DNA of 64,000 nucleotides, taken from contig JAXDDX010000181.1 of NCBI GenBank assembly GCA_034670405.1, positions 248,001 to 312,000 on the forward strand, written 5' to 3'. Below the pieces are notes generated by a model that was not told the DNA's origin, did no database searches, and saw nothing but the letters and a program-made list of their open reading frames with translations. The translations under genes were made by a program, and so were the position numbers. Of the stretch, positions 1-11,500 are shown one piece after another. Numbering within the stretch: position 1 is the stretch's first letter; the number at the start of each line of letters is the position of its first letter. Source of the stretch: Hoplostethus atlanticus (lineage: Eukaryota; Chordata; Actinopteri; Trachichthyiformes; Trachichthyidae).

Positions 1-803
1 CAACAAGGATAGGACACACACACACACACAAACACTGAATGCACACACACAGTGTTTCTTTTTTCTTTCTCTCTGTATGTTACAAAATGAGACCTGTAAT
101 CCTGCAAGATGCCCAGCAGATGGCACACAGAAGTCCTTAGAACGACATTGCTCCTTGCTCCTTCCTCTGAAAGCTAAGAAAGCAGTCCCCCTTTGCTCAT
201 GTGAAAACACAAAACAAACACTTTGTGAATTCACAAAAATAGATTTCCCATATACTCCTGCTGTCACCTTCCCCCTAGCCACTATCCACATGGAGCAAAT
301 GAGGATTAAGCCCAGTGAAGTGAGGGTGATGATGCTGATGAGGTGAAAATGATGAAGGTTAGGATGGTTCCAGTGAGTTGGGTATGTCATGCGAAGCTCT
401 GTGTTTGTTTGTGTGCGTATATGTGTGTGTGTGTGTGTGTTTGTATGCTACTGCGTCGTGCCATAAGCACTGACAGTTGGATAAATGTCTTTATTTAAGA
501 CTCAACATGCCCTTATTTTTTACTTCTTCTGTTTATACTTCCATTTATAATAAAAGGCTTTCTGGATGAACTAAGACAAATGTATATACAGACATATATG
601 TAGCAGGCCCATCGAGTACGCCTTTCATACGAGGGTGTGTGTGAGTGTGTGTGTGTGTGTGCACAGCAAAGTTTGAATGAAGTCCTACACAGCCACTCAT
701 ATAAGTCTGTATGTCTGTGTGTGCTGTGGTGCTTGTCCATTTCTGCGTGTATGGTGGGTGTGGCGTGTGTGTATGTGTGTGTGCACATGTGCAAGTGTCT
801 CAC
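1..803. other. Intron of the PCTAIRE kinase gene, no exon seen
   Basis: The stretch lies downstream of the kinase exon on its strand. It holds several GT/CA tracts (about 423-440, 637-662 and 767-785) and no recognisable exon. The short open frames here are Cys-Val or His-Thr translations of the microsatellites. Confidence 0.5.
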
Positions 804-933
804 CGTTGTCCCTGGCTGCGGATGGCTCGTCCAGGGCCATCTGTTCGGCCAGTTCAGACAAGGAGTCATCGACGGGCCGAGCGCTGCGTAGAGACATGGA
901 CAGCCTCCGCTTGATTATCTTCATCCTGTCCAT
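804..933 (-). CDS. PCTAIRE-family cyclin-dependent kinase (CDK16/17/18-like), N-terminal coding exon only
   Basis: The exon spans 804-965 with coding from the ATG at 933. It encodes 43 residues plus one base, beginning MDRMKIIKRRLSMSLRSARP and continuing with SLSELAEQMALDE. This Arg/Ser-rich start followed by an acidic EQ-x-LDE segment is typical of the N-terminal extension of PCTAIRE kinases (CDK16, CDK17, CDK18). These are cyclin-Y-dependent Ser/Thr kinases of the cytoplasm and membrane, and this extension carries regulatory phosphosites. The acceptor is a CT-rich tract ending in CTGCAG at 971-966 and the donor is GTGAG at 803-799. SLSELAEQM recalls CDK17, while MDRMK and EQ-x-LDE recall CDK16, so I do not choose a paralogue. 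The kinase domain is not in the window; the later exons must lie left of position 1. Confidence 0.78.
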
Positions 934-965
934 CTTCTCAGCAGCACCACCAGGGGCCCACAGGC
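934..965 (-). other. 5'UTR part of the PCTAIRE kinase exon (or alternative coding)
   Basis: These 32 bases lie between the splice acceptor and the MDRMK start codon. They are open in the same frame as the downstream coding sequence, and the open frame continues upstream through the acceptor into a GAT repeat. They are therefore UTR in a spliced transcript but could be coding if the intron were retained. Confidence 0.5.
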
Positions 966-989
966 CTGCAGGGGGAGGAAGAGGACAAC

Positions 990-1040
990 CCTCATCATCA
1001 TCATCATCATCATCACCATCACCACCATCACCATCATTAT
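990..1040. repeat. (ATC)n / (GAT)n trinucleotide repeat next to a splice acceptor
   Basis: The run of CAT/CAC triplets reads as GAT/GGT on the minus strand. It lies about 25 bases upstream of the acceptor of the PCTAIRE kinase exon. Translated in the kinase frame it gives a poly-Asp stretch. Confidence 0.85.
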
Positions 1041-1862
1041 CACTGTCAACAGCAATATCCACCTTGCCCCATTAGCCTTTGGTATTTATCATCTCGTCTT
1101 CAATGTGCATTGAAACTACTGCAGTGCAGACTCTGTGCATGTATTACAGCTCTTTGGTCTCCTGATGAGTGTGTTTGCTCACACAGCGTGTGTTCACATT
1201 GTTATGTATCCCAAGTGCAAACATTGCAGAAAGAAAGACAGAGAGAGAGTGAGAGAAAGAGAAAAAGAGAGAGAGAGGGAGGGAGGGAGGGAGAGAGAGA
1301 AAGAGAGCAACAAACAAAAAAACATGTAAAAAGCTGACTGTGCAACTCCCCAGAGGTTTTAGACAACAGCAGCCCTCCCAGATGAGCTGTGATTGACACA
1401 CAGTCCACTAGTTCTAACTGACTAGGTATCCCTATTGAGCTCCTAGTGTAGACTAGAGCATCCACCTAGTCTACTGGAAACAATGGCAACAAACTAATCA
1501 ATATCCTTAAACATATATATATATAGAACACATTGTTTTCATGGCCAACTCCAGTGGTCCAACCCAACCTGCAGACCATATGACAAGCGGACAGCACTGA
1601 TGGCGGCTGGTTTCACTACGTACTGTATGTGCTGAAAAGAGAAAGAGGAATTCCGTGCTTTCAACAAAATGGGAAGAAAGCAATGCCCTCAAGTATTGTT
1701 TTTTTCCTAACAGCACTGCTATTTCTATTCACTACTGACCTACGTATCTGTATTGAGTGTGTGTTTATGTTTGTGTGTGTGTGTGTGTGTGTGGCTTTTC
1801 ACATCAGCGAGCTTCCAGAGTTATATATTGTGTAGAGAGTGCACTTGAGAGACAGCACATGG

Positions 1863-1909
<47 letters not shown>

Positions 1910-3402
1910 TGTTTCTGTGTCTCACTGTATACATGTGTGTGTTTGCATGTGTGTTTGAGTCACTGTGTGCGGCCTGTTCCTGCTGGTTTGTCTCTGCACT
2001 CCGCTTTGCTAGCCCGGAGATAGAGAGCGACTATGGCAGAGTATTTCTGTCTCTGTTCCACTTCCTGCTTCTTCTCTGTAACCCGTAGGGCTCAAGAGCT
2101 GACACGCCATGCACGCAGACACACACACACGCGCACACACACACACACACACAACGCACCCACCCTTTCTCTTTGTGTCCAACCTTGGAGGCTTCAACAA
2201 AAGCCATTCATCCTTTCAGTCTCTCAGTCTTTCAGGCCTATTAGAGACACCCAGATCTCTGAAGGAATTCAAACCCAGCTATTCCCACTCAGGACGACCG
2301 GGTTCTTTTTGAAGATGCGCCCAGGAAAGTATTCATTACTAACAACATCGCCTCTGCCAATTTATATCAGCCTGACTGGAAGTGGTTTGCACCTCAGCCA
2401 GAAGCATCTCTCTTCTGAGATGAAGGAAAGCTGAAGAAGGGAGAAAAGGGAGAGAGGGGGGGGGGGGCATCTCTCTTTCATTTCAGATCACCCGTTACCC
2501 ATGGATTATCAGCAGGGAACGAGTCTCCCTCCCCCCACTCATTTGCATGCTTTCCCAGACTTAGGCGAGGAGATTGGATCCTCCTCCTGCGACCTTGCAG
2601 TTATCCAGGAATTTCCGGGAGTAAATGACTTACTACTGATAATGTACTGCTTATTAACAAGATAAACACTATAGTGACCATCAACACACAAACAACAGGC
2701 AGACACCCACACACACACACACACACACATACACGGACACACGATAATGACTCATTTCACAGTCTTATCTTATCTCTGGTGAATTTAGCGTGAACAGTAA
2801 TGCAATGTGAATGTCATTAACACAGCGGAACAACTTTGGGATATCACATTTTATTGCTTATGTGAAATCCCCAATTTCGTAATAGCCTGGTGATATAAAA
2901 CGTAGGCCTTCCCATATCTCAGTATAAGTATACTTCCCATGTGGTCAAAACTTCTTGAAAAGGATTTCAGAAGGAAATAGGGGCTATGGGTGTGTGTTGG
3001 TTGCTGAGTCCTGTCTGGTGCAGATGGACGTGGCAGTGTGAAGAGCTTGGCAGAGGAGTGTCAGTGAGTGGGATGAGACATCTGGCTCTGAGCTGCAAGC
3101 GTGTGCAGACCGCACTCACCAGACGCCCAGATAACCACGACTCTGATGCACAACACCTACAGGACACACTCCATAATGAAGGCCGCTGTCACTGGCCATG
3201 AGATTCAGAGGCACTACACACTCTTCTGCTGTTTTCGTTGTCTTTAAAAGTGGAGCGGCGCTCCGGTGACGAATTCAACAAACACCGAGTTAACAGGAGA
3301 GAGAGGGTGAGCAACTGAAAAGAACGAGAGAAAGAAAGTGAGTCAGCCATTCTCTCACCGTGTGTTGTGTGTATGTGTGAGCATGTGTGTGTGCATGTGT
3401 GC

Positions 3403-3437
<35 letters not shown>

Positions 3438-4744
3438 CAGATGTGAGTGGGTGACTGAGTGGGTGTGTTAGCGTGGAGGTGAGGTGAGGAGACTAGCACT
3501 GACACACCCCTGAGGAGGACAGAGGAGGAACACAGTCTGATTTATTCAAGACACACATCATTTGAGTTGCTAGGTTACAGGCCCAGGCTGGGAACTGCAG
3601 TTTCCGTCTCTGAGGTGAAGAGAAGAAGAAAGAAGACAGAGAGAGAGGAGAAAAGCTGCCCCCCCCCCCCCACCCCCTCAAAATCAGCCATAGAAACTTC
3701 ATCTCTGCTCAGCCCGCCAGTGCTTGGGATGCCACACAGCACTGCAGCATGTGATCCTTGCCAGGCTGGCTGTGGGATGCCACTGCCAATTATACCTCTT
3801 TAGGCAGCAACAGAGAATGGACCCAAGGACCCGAGCCTGCAGTATCCACACTCCATAAACAAACATCAGCTAATTGCATACACACACACATACACACACA
3901 TATTTTTATCAGAACAGGACAGGAGAAACAGCAGTTAGTCAGACCCAGCCCAGATCTTCAGACAGACTCATTCTTTCCTCCTATATCTCTTGTTCCCTTT
4001 TTCTCTCAAATAAACAGCCTTCTACACGTCAGAGAGACAGTTGAATCATACGTGTTCTTGCACACACACATAGCATGTGGCAGAATGGAATGGGCACTCA
4101 ATGCCAGCCTGAGCGCGGCTTGGCACAGCGGCCTCAGGATGCATGAGTAATGCACAAATCTGCCCAACTACAGAATCCTACACACACACACACACACACA
4201 ACATAACCCAAAAAAACGTCCTTTCTCATTATTAGTCCACTGACTCTCCTCAGCATCTCTTTCCTCACTTAACCTAAATCTCCACATCACTCCAGAGCTA
4301 GATGAAGAGAAGAAACAGAGGAAAGGAGATAACATGAATGAAAAAAACAGGGGGACAGGATACAGAACATGATGACAGAAACAAAATGTAACAATTACTT
4401 AAGGATTGCAAAAGACAATGCAGGTGGCCTGAGAATAGACTCACTTTCAGTCACAAGAGGAAGAAGGCAAAGACAATGTTTTGTCTTTGTGGATTTGGAC
4501 AGGATGTAAATCTGTCTCAGAGGGGCTCCGCAGGGATCACACAAAGTGGAGAAAGATGCCTATAAATTCATAATTTACCCGCAGAACCGGCTATAACTGG
4601 GTCAGATTCAAATCACAAGACCCTGTTATTGGTTTCAGGACATCTTGAACAAAGGCTGTATGAAATCAAGTTCATGCAGGACGTCTGGCAGAACAGCCTG
4701 ATCACGTTATGAAATCCTGATTTAGGAACTTCACAGGTTCACAG
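1041..4744. other. Intron or upstream region of the PCTAIRE kinase gene, no coding exon recognised
   Basis: The stretch is dominated by GT/CA arrays, GA-rich low complexity (1235-1305), a poly-G run (2458-2467) and a poly-C run (3660-3676). I saw no open frame with protein-family similarity on either strand. An upstream noncoding exon of the minus-strand kinase may lie here or near the CpG-rich stretch at 5.1-5.5 kb, but I cannot place it. Confidence 0.4.
1864..1908. repeat. (GT)n microsatellite
   Basis: An uninterrupted GT dinucleotide array of about 45 bp. It is one of several CA/GT tracts in the first 4 kb (others near 2122-2151, 2707-2730 and 3403-3434). Confidence 0.95.
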
Positions 4745-5825
4745 TCCCCTGCGATCACTATTGTAATCCTACAATAAACTTTAGGAGGATACTACAGCAA
4801 TATTATAACAAAACTATAGCATGAGTCCATCTAGGAATATTATAGTGATACCATAGGAGATACAATACCATAAAGTGCCATACGGCCACTACACTCACTA
4901 TTCAGTACCACAGACACACTTTGAGTCCCTATTGGAATATTATTGGAATTTTATTGGAATATTATTGTGATTTTTCACCAGGGGTGCGTGGCAAGGGCAA
5001 AGGCAATGCCGGATGCGCATATTTCTAATATGGACATCCCACATTGACAGATCCATAAATAATGTATCACTCAAAGATACTCCCAGCACGCTGCCGATAT
5101 AAAATGGAAAAATAAATGCGTTTGTAATATGTATAAATTGTGGCTGTGTTTCTACGGCTTGCCATGCCATCGGCTAAATCTGTGGTGTTATCGACAACAC
5201 TGCAACACCGGACTGTCCCATTTGCGGACGAGCGAAGATCCTGATAATAATCCATATAAGTCGACATCATGGCAGGAAAAACGCACACAGTGGCAGCACC
5301 CCTATAATAAATAACATGTAACTAAAACAAAACACAAGACGGGTCGTTTTAGGCCCGGGAGAGATTCCTCTACCTCCAGGCCTTTGTTTTTTTCGGTCAG
5401 TCTCTCTCCCCGTGTTTTCCTGACGCGTGTATCCGTGAGGACGGGAGTCAGGCAGGGCAAAGAAAAGTTACATAGCAAGCCTGCGGGGTGAGAAACTATA
5501 GGGATACGATTGGATCCAAGTCAGAGGAGTTTATCGCGTTTTCACTAAGGACTTATGTGGGTTATGATACCCTAATCGTAAGGAAAAACCACTATGTTTC
5601 TATACTATGCTGTAGGAACTTCTATAATACAGGCTGCCTATGTGAACTAACGACAGTGTGACTGTGGTACGCAAACGTGGGTGTATGGTGGCCTTATCGT
5701 ACTTTATGGTATTTGTGTCTCCTATGATATCACTAATATTCCGACAGAGACTTTTTGTTTTGTTATTTGCAGGCTACGTGCTTATCTAATAGGATTGCTA
5801 CAGTTCGTTATCCTAGGGGGTAACG
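4745..5825. mobile_element. Long imperfect inverted repeat around a CpG-rich core, putative DNA transposon or foldback element
   Basis: The left arm (about 4745-4990) matches the reverse complement of the right arm (about 5560-5825). The best segment pairs 4838-4922 with 5660-5742: both read GGAATATT, then AGTGAT, CATAGGAGA, ATACCATAAAGT, GGCCAC and TACCACAG with small indels. The outer ends also pair (CCCCTGCGAT against CCCCTAGGAT, each followed by CAATCCTA or TAATCCTA). The spacer of roughly 570 bp is rich in CpG and encodes no protein I recognise. Exact ends and a target duplication were not found. It could instead be a diverged inverted duplication. Confidence 0.55.
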
Positions 5826-7116
5826 CCAGATTCCATTAGTTTCATATTGGGTGCGTATGTTTGGTAATACAGCCATTTGAAAAGCAAAAATATTTTTCTT
5901 TTTTTTCCCCGAGACCAAAAAACTGTACAGACCGATGGCACCCTGCAATGTCATCTGATAGGGTAACCTTAAAATAAAGCTGTCGTTTCTTATACCTCTT
6001 ATACCAATGTCATTACGGGATCAAAACGTTCCGTGAAGATCATATACACATAATATCGATGTCACTGACCTGCCGTGAAGTGTTTCTGCTGCAGAAGACT
6101 ATTGTTCCACTTCTGTGTGGTAATCCAGCACGTTGGTATGAATTCACTGCGACAACTTCCTCCAACTAGTTGTCTCTAAAACACAACAGATACCCTATTG
6201 GCCGCTGATAAGTCTTATCCCCGTGCTATAAGGTGTGTCCCGTTGTCTCAATAAGTGCCTTGTTGACCGGCTACACTGCATGATTTGTTTTGCTTTTGCT
6301 GGCAACAACACCGTCCCGTCCGGTGATTATCAGCCATATCGCTGCTGTGGATCCCAAGTGGAAGCAGTGGCGTGATCCCGGAAAACACCGCAAGGGGTGC
6401 GCGCGCGTCCGTCTCTTTCTCTGTGTATGTGTGTGTGTCTGTGCGTGTATGTGCGTGTGTCTGTGTGTGTGTGTGTGTGTATATATAAGGGGGGGGGGGG
6501 GTCAGATAGATTCATTTTGGTAGCCAATGTCACAGGGGAAATTGGGTCTTATTATTCAACCCCTGTTCCCATCAAAATATGCACCTCAGAGAAAATTTCT
6601 TGTGAATAATTTATGTACTGAAAATTATGGAAATGCAACAGCATTATATCACCCAATCAATACTTAGATAGCATCAGCATTAGTGGAAATATAAGGATCA
6701 TTTCCACGCTTTCGTTTACTCTGTTAAAATAAATTGTTCTGAGACCCAAAAAGTAACTCATATTTATCACAACCCACAGAGTCCTGAAGCACTATAGGTG
6801 AGTGTTTTAAAATGTATTAAATGAATAGTCAACATTGGCCAGTGTTTCAGAGCCACTGTTTCAGTCATTTCCTACCAACGTGGCTATACAAAGTATTGTT
6901 TTATTTGTCTGTGCTGATAATGCACAATGTTGATTTCATTTCAGTAACTCTTTTGAAGTTTCCATAGAGTAGGCCTGTATGATAGTTCTTGTTGTCTGCT
7001 ATGTGCAAGATCCATTTGCTAGAATGACGTCAACCTGGCATAGAGTGAGTGTGCACCCAACTTAGAAAATCAAGGGGGGGTGGGGGGTTATCAGGAAGGA
7101 TGGATTTACAGTGTCT
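5826..7116. other. Intergenic region, no gene seen
   Basis: The first part (to about 6420) keeps a fairly high CpG density. A GT array (about 6426-6482) and a run of 12-13 G (6489-6501) follow, then AT-rich sequence. I see no exon or RNA gene. Confidence 0.4.
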
Positions 7117-7124
7117 CTCTATGA

Positions 7125-7432
7125 CAGGGATTCCCAAACATTTTCATATCAAGCACCCCCAAATACATGCATATTAGGCCACAAACCCCCATTTGATAAG
7201 ATTTTGTCAGAGAGACTCCCATATGAGAATATCTTTGTTTGTGTGGATATGACTTGAGAACTGTGTTGCCTGTAGGTGGAAAAGTAAATGGGCATTCCTG
7301 AAGCATTCTGCCACTGGCCTATCTTCAAATGAACATTTGAAGAAATTCAGAAATTAAACTATTCCTCATTTTGCTGGGGGACCACATCAACAACCTCTGG
7401 GGGTCCCCAGACTTCACTTTGGGAATCACATG
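7125..7432. mobile_element. hAT-like MITE with 8-bp target site duplication
   Basis: The left end reads CAGGGATTCCCAAAC and the right end, reverse complemented, reads CATGTGATTCCCAAAG, so they form imperfect terminal inverted repeats of the CAGGG-TTCCCAAAC type common in vertebrate hAT MITEs. The 8-bp direct repeat CTCTATGA flanks it exactly (7117-7124 and 7433-7440). It has no transposase frame, so it is a non-autonomous copy of 308 bp. Confidence 0.85.
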
Positions 7433-7549
7433 CTCTATGACAAAGCAAACATTGGAGCACAATGGAGCCTGTCCTGTCTGCTGGTCTTCATCGCCACCAT
7501 GTGGCCCAATGCTCTCCCTCTGCTCTGTCTGTCCTCACGGTTGGAAGGG

Positions 7550-7704
7550 CAGTGGTTCTAAATTCTGGTCCTTGAGTACCACAACCCTGCTGGTTTTCCA
7601 TCCTACCAGGTAGTTCATTGCATTCACCTTACATCTCAGGTGTAAATCAGTCCCTGATTAGATGTCTAGAGTCCAGCCCTGAGGATTGGGATTGAGAACC
7701 ACTG
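7550..7704. mobile_element. Short hAT-like MITE with CAGTGGTTCT termini
   Basis: It starts CAGTGGTTCTAAATTCTGG and ends in the reverse complement of CAGTGGTTCTCAATCCCAA. This is the terminal repeat typical of Charlie-type hAT elements. The flanks TGGAAGGG and CTGTAGGG match at 5 of 8 positions, consistent with a decayed 8-bp target duplication. Confidence 0.7.
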
Positions 7705-8019
7705 CTGTAGGGACCAGTATAAAATATTCTAAATGTTCATTTATAAACATTATAAATGTAACATTTAGATGTACATTTAACATTAAGATGTTCACATGAT
7801 AAATAATAATTTCACAAGTATGCATTTAAGAACGAATTAATTACAATTTAAGTGCTAATGTCAAAATAATGCATTATTTATTTTCTCATTTGATTGAAGA
7901 GTAGCTTATGTGAAGACAGATCTTAGGAGAAAAAAAAAACATTCACACTATGCTATTATGTAGTAAACTGGTGTGGTAACTGACCCCCCGAGTTTGGTGC
8001 ATAATATGGCCAAGGATTG

Positions 8020-8547
8020 CGTTGGTGTGGACTTCGCCGTTAGAGGGCGCTAATGGTTTATTTTGTGAGTTGAGAGGCAGCTCCTCTGCTGTCGTTGGTT
8101 TGTCTGCCTCTTGTTGTTAGGCAGGTTGTCAGGGGCAGCGCATCAACTAGTCAGCTAACATTTTTAAGCGACCTTAGTTAAGAATGACACATTTCTTTAC
8201 CAAAGAAAACAACTCGCAACACATCTCCTTTTCCGTTTGGAACTGCCCTGTTTATTCGGGGAAAGCAACCGGAACGAAGGCGTTTTCCATTTATCGGAAT
8301 CAGTCAGAGGTTAAATGGGGTTAGCGCATAGCAAGCTAATAATGCTATCTTGCACTGACAGGCTAGGCTAGGTTTGCTAACGTTAGGCAGCCAGCTAGTA
8401 AGCAAGCGTTAGCGTGCTCGCTGTGTTATTTACAAAACGGTAATGATAGACATTGCCAGTGCTTAACAAATACCGGTTAGTTTAGTTGGTTTATTTTGCA
8501 ATCAGTTGGTGGTGCAATAATTCTGTGATCCACTCATCGATGCGAAG
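8020..8547 (+). promoter_or_regulatory. p4htm: Putative p4htm promoter and 5'UTR
   Basis: CpG density rises between about 8030 and 8420 compared with the AT-rich sequence before it, and the stretch runs directly into the first coding exon. No TATA box is obvious, as is usual for a CpG-type promoter. The transcription start is not placed. Confidence 0.4.
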
Positions 8548-11500
8548 ATGGGAGAAGCTCAGGAAAACCTATCACACAAGGATGAATCCAGCGGCAGCAG
8601 CGATTCGTCGCCATATATTCCCCCGTATCGCTCATCTCTGCCCGGCCGAGATCGACTCCACATCCAGAAAAGTAATGTCTGCTCTCGGGCCTATTTCGTT
8701 GTGGTCATGGTCTTCTTCCATGTTTACATCGTAAATGTAATTGCCCTACTGCTCTACGTGCACTACAACAACGGCCCCGGGGATATTGTTCATGTTGACG
8801 GGGCCTCCTCTGCATCTGTCAACGAGGGTGAAAGCCCTCTCCCCAATTCTGCCACTCCTCCCCGAGACCTCGATATGGATTATCGTCAAAGTTTCAGTCT
8901 TCCACGCATTGAAGGGATACGGGTGAGGAAATTGGCATCATTTTCAATGTGATGAGCGATGTGTTTCGATAACAGGTCATTTATATTTTAGTCTAAGGGA
9001 TGAGAATTTCGGGCATTTATGACTGATACTGAATGGGTAGTTAAGATTTCACCCTGCTAGCTAGAATTTCAACCCACAATTGAGTAAGTTCCATCAATAC
9101 ATAATGCCACTTAGTACTGCTTCAGTATTTACTAGCATTTAAGCATCTCATTATGTTATTAATGTCTCTTGTACATGCATAGGTGGGTCATGTTCAGCGG
9201 GTGTCTCTCATGCCAGACAGAACACACGAGATGAAGACGCTCAGCCTGAAGCCTCTGCTCTTTGGTAAGGACACTCTGTTCCTTGGGTATAACTTGCCAT
9301 GCTTCTCATGAGATTCGGCACAATTTTTTGCTGTCATATGCTTACAGTCCTTTTCCATGACTGTAAGATTAACACTATCCAACATTTAAGCTGTACTGCA
9401 CAGAGGAAATTATTTGATTAAATGGCATACAGTCAATATTTAGAACACACATTTTAATTTCTGTCAATGCCATACAAATATAGACCAGAAATATTTACTA
9501 ATAATTCATAGATATGTACATTTTCATTACAAAATTGTATTTCTTCATCTTCCACTGTGGCTGAGCTCCAAAGCCTTGCTACGTGCTGAGCCCTCCTGTA
9601 TCCAACTTATCCTATATCATCTTTACTTTAATAACACACATTTGGACATGCCTTGAAAAGACTTGCTCAAGCATAATTTACAGTCATGCAGATGTGGTCA
9701 GAGTCTTGCCATCTTGGCTTGAAATTTAAAACTCTGACAGATATTATGCCTATGCTTTCCCTAACCCTTCATATTGCCCATAGATATTTAAAGCTTCTTT
9801 CAGATCTCCGTTCTTTCTACTTCTCTTACCCTACACATAATCCTAGCTCCTGCATCGGTGGTGTTTCCATTTGCGAGCCGCTGCCATCAGGTTCTTGTCA
9901 CGTCTCTGCCAGGCGAAGGCCTTATTGACCACCAGGCGCTCCCCCTGCACTGTGCCTGTCACCAGGAAGGTGCCACCTCGAGGCTGGTGCCGTGTCATGT
10001 TCCTTACACATGTGGCATCCCTCTCCAGCCACAGCTCGATGCGGGAGCGGATCTGCCCACCCAGCAGGGGTCCATGCTTCAGAACTTCCAGTTTGGAGGC
10101 CAGGGAGAACTGGGCCAGACTTACTTGACTAAACTTGAGCCTTGTGAGACGTAGCTTCACCACTGGGGAGACACAGCAGATACACATGAAATAAAACATG
10201 TTTGATATCACTGGCAGAAGGAGCCAAGAATTTACAGGACATATAATCAAGGATTAGACCAGAAAGGAAGGAAGGAAGAAGTGGAGGCATACTGCTACTC
10301 ACCAAAATCACTCCTACAAAAGGTCTCCAGTGTATCTTTAGAAGAGGAGGCTTCCTCCAGCTCACAATCCCGACAGCTTGCCTGAGGCACTAAAGTAGAC
10401 AAACCACCAGTTAGTTGAATGACGCCAACTGAAAGCAGTGTGTCTGTGTAGGCAGTTACTCACCTCTGCGTCCCCCAGCTTGAACTCTGGTGTTGTTGGT
10501 GATGGAGGAGATACACATGAGATGGTCTGCAGGAAATTGGTCACAATGCAGAATCCCTGGCCAGGGGTAGCCATAGCAACCCATGATTGGTGCACAGCTG
10601 TCCCGCACAGACTCGCACAAACTCCTGCAGGGTGATACAAACCTGATGAAGGAGACGTGGAGAGGGAACGTTAGCAGTGAATAGATTAAAGAATTCAAAT
10701 CAATAGCATTCGGTGGTAAAGAAATCACACCTGATCAGATTACGTTTGGTTACTCATTTTTCCTGTTCTCAACTGAGAGGTGTTGAATTTGGGAATGTGA
10801 CTCAGAGAAGATGGTTGTGCTTTGATGGTTGGTCTCTTTCCTGAGAGGCTAACCCAGATTTGCATTTGCTTTCAACAGGACATTAACCCTTCCTCACCCT
10901 ACTCCTCTGGCTGTAGACCAGCTGATCTGTGAGTTTGTTTTTGTGTAAGACTAAAGCTGAATTTTACCTCAATTCAACATGTACATTCCTTTTCAGTTCA
11001 TTATACACATACCAGCACTCTTATCATGTGGAGTCACACCAGAGACGGGTGACCCTTAATGGGTTCCGAACCAAACATTACAAAACATTACATAATCCTA
11101 ATTACGTTATCCTAATTTCTACAAAAAGTAAAATTATAGATTGAAAAAAGAGTTTCCTATATAATCGTAGAATAAAGGCAGAGCCATATGAGTACACTCA
11201 CCTGTCCAGGCAAATAGGGGCAAAGAGAGAGCAGAGGAAGATGCGGGCATCAGGGTGGCATTCCCGGGCAAGTAATGGCAACCAGCTTGCACTCTGCTGG
11301 ACAGCCTCAGCTGGAGACTCATGGTCCAGCAGGTTGGGCATCCTCATGGTGTCATAACCGATGCTTTGGCACAAGGCCATGCCCGTCGGGATGGGGACAC
11401 AACGAGAGGAGCTGCGGGGCTCCCACTGTCCACCTCCACCCATAGAGAGCATGGGCCCCATGCTAGTACCAGTGCCAGGGTCACCCCACACTCCACCACC

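Noticed and set aside
5067-5288. 73-aa minus-strand frame in the CpG-rich core of the inverted repeat
   Set aside because: No recognisable domain, signal or transposase motif; the length is expected by chance.
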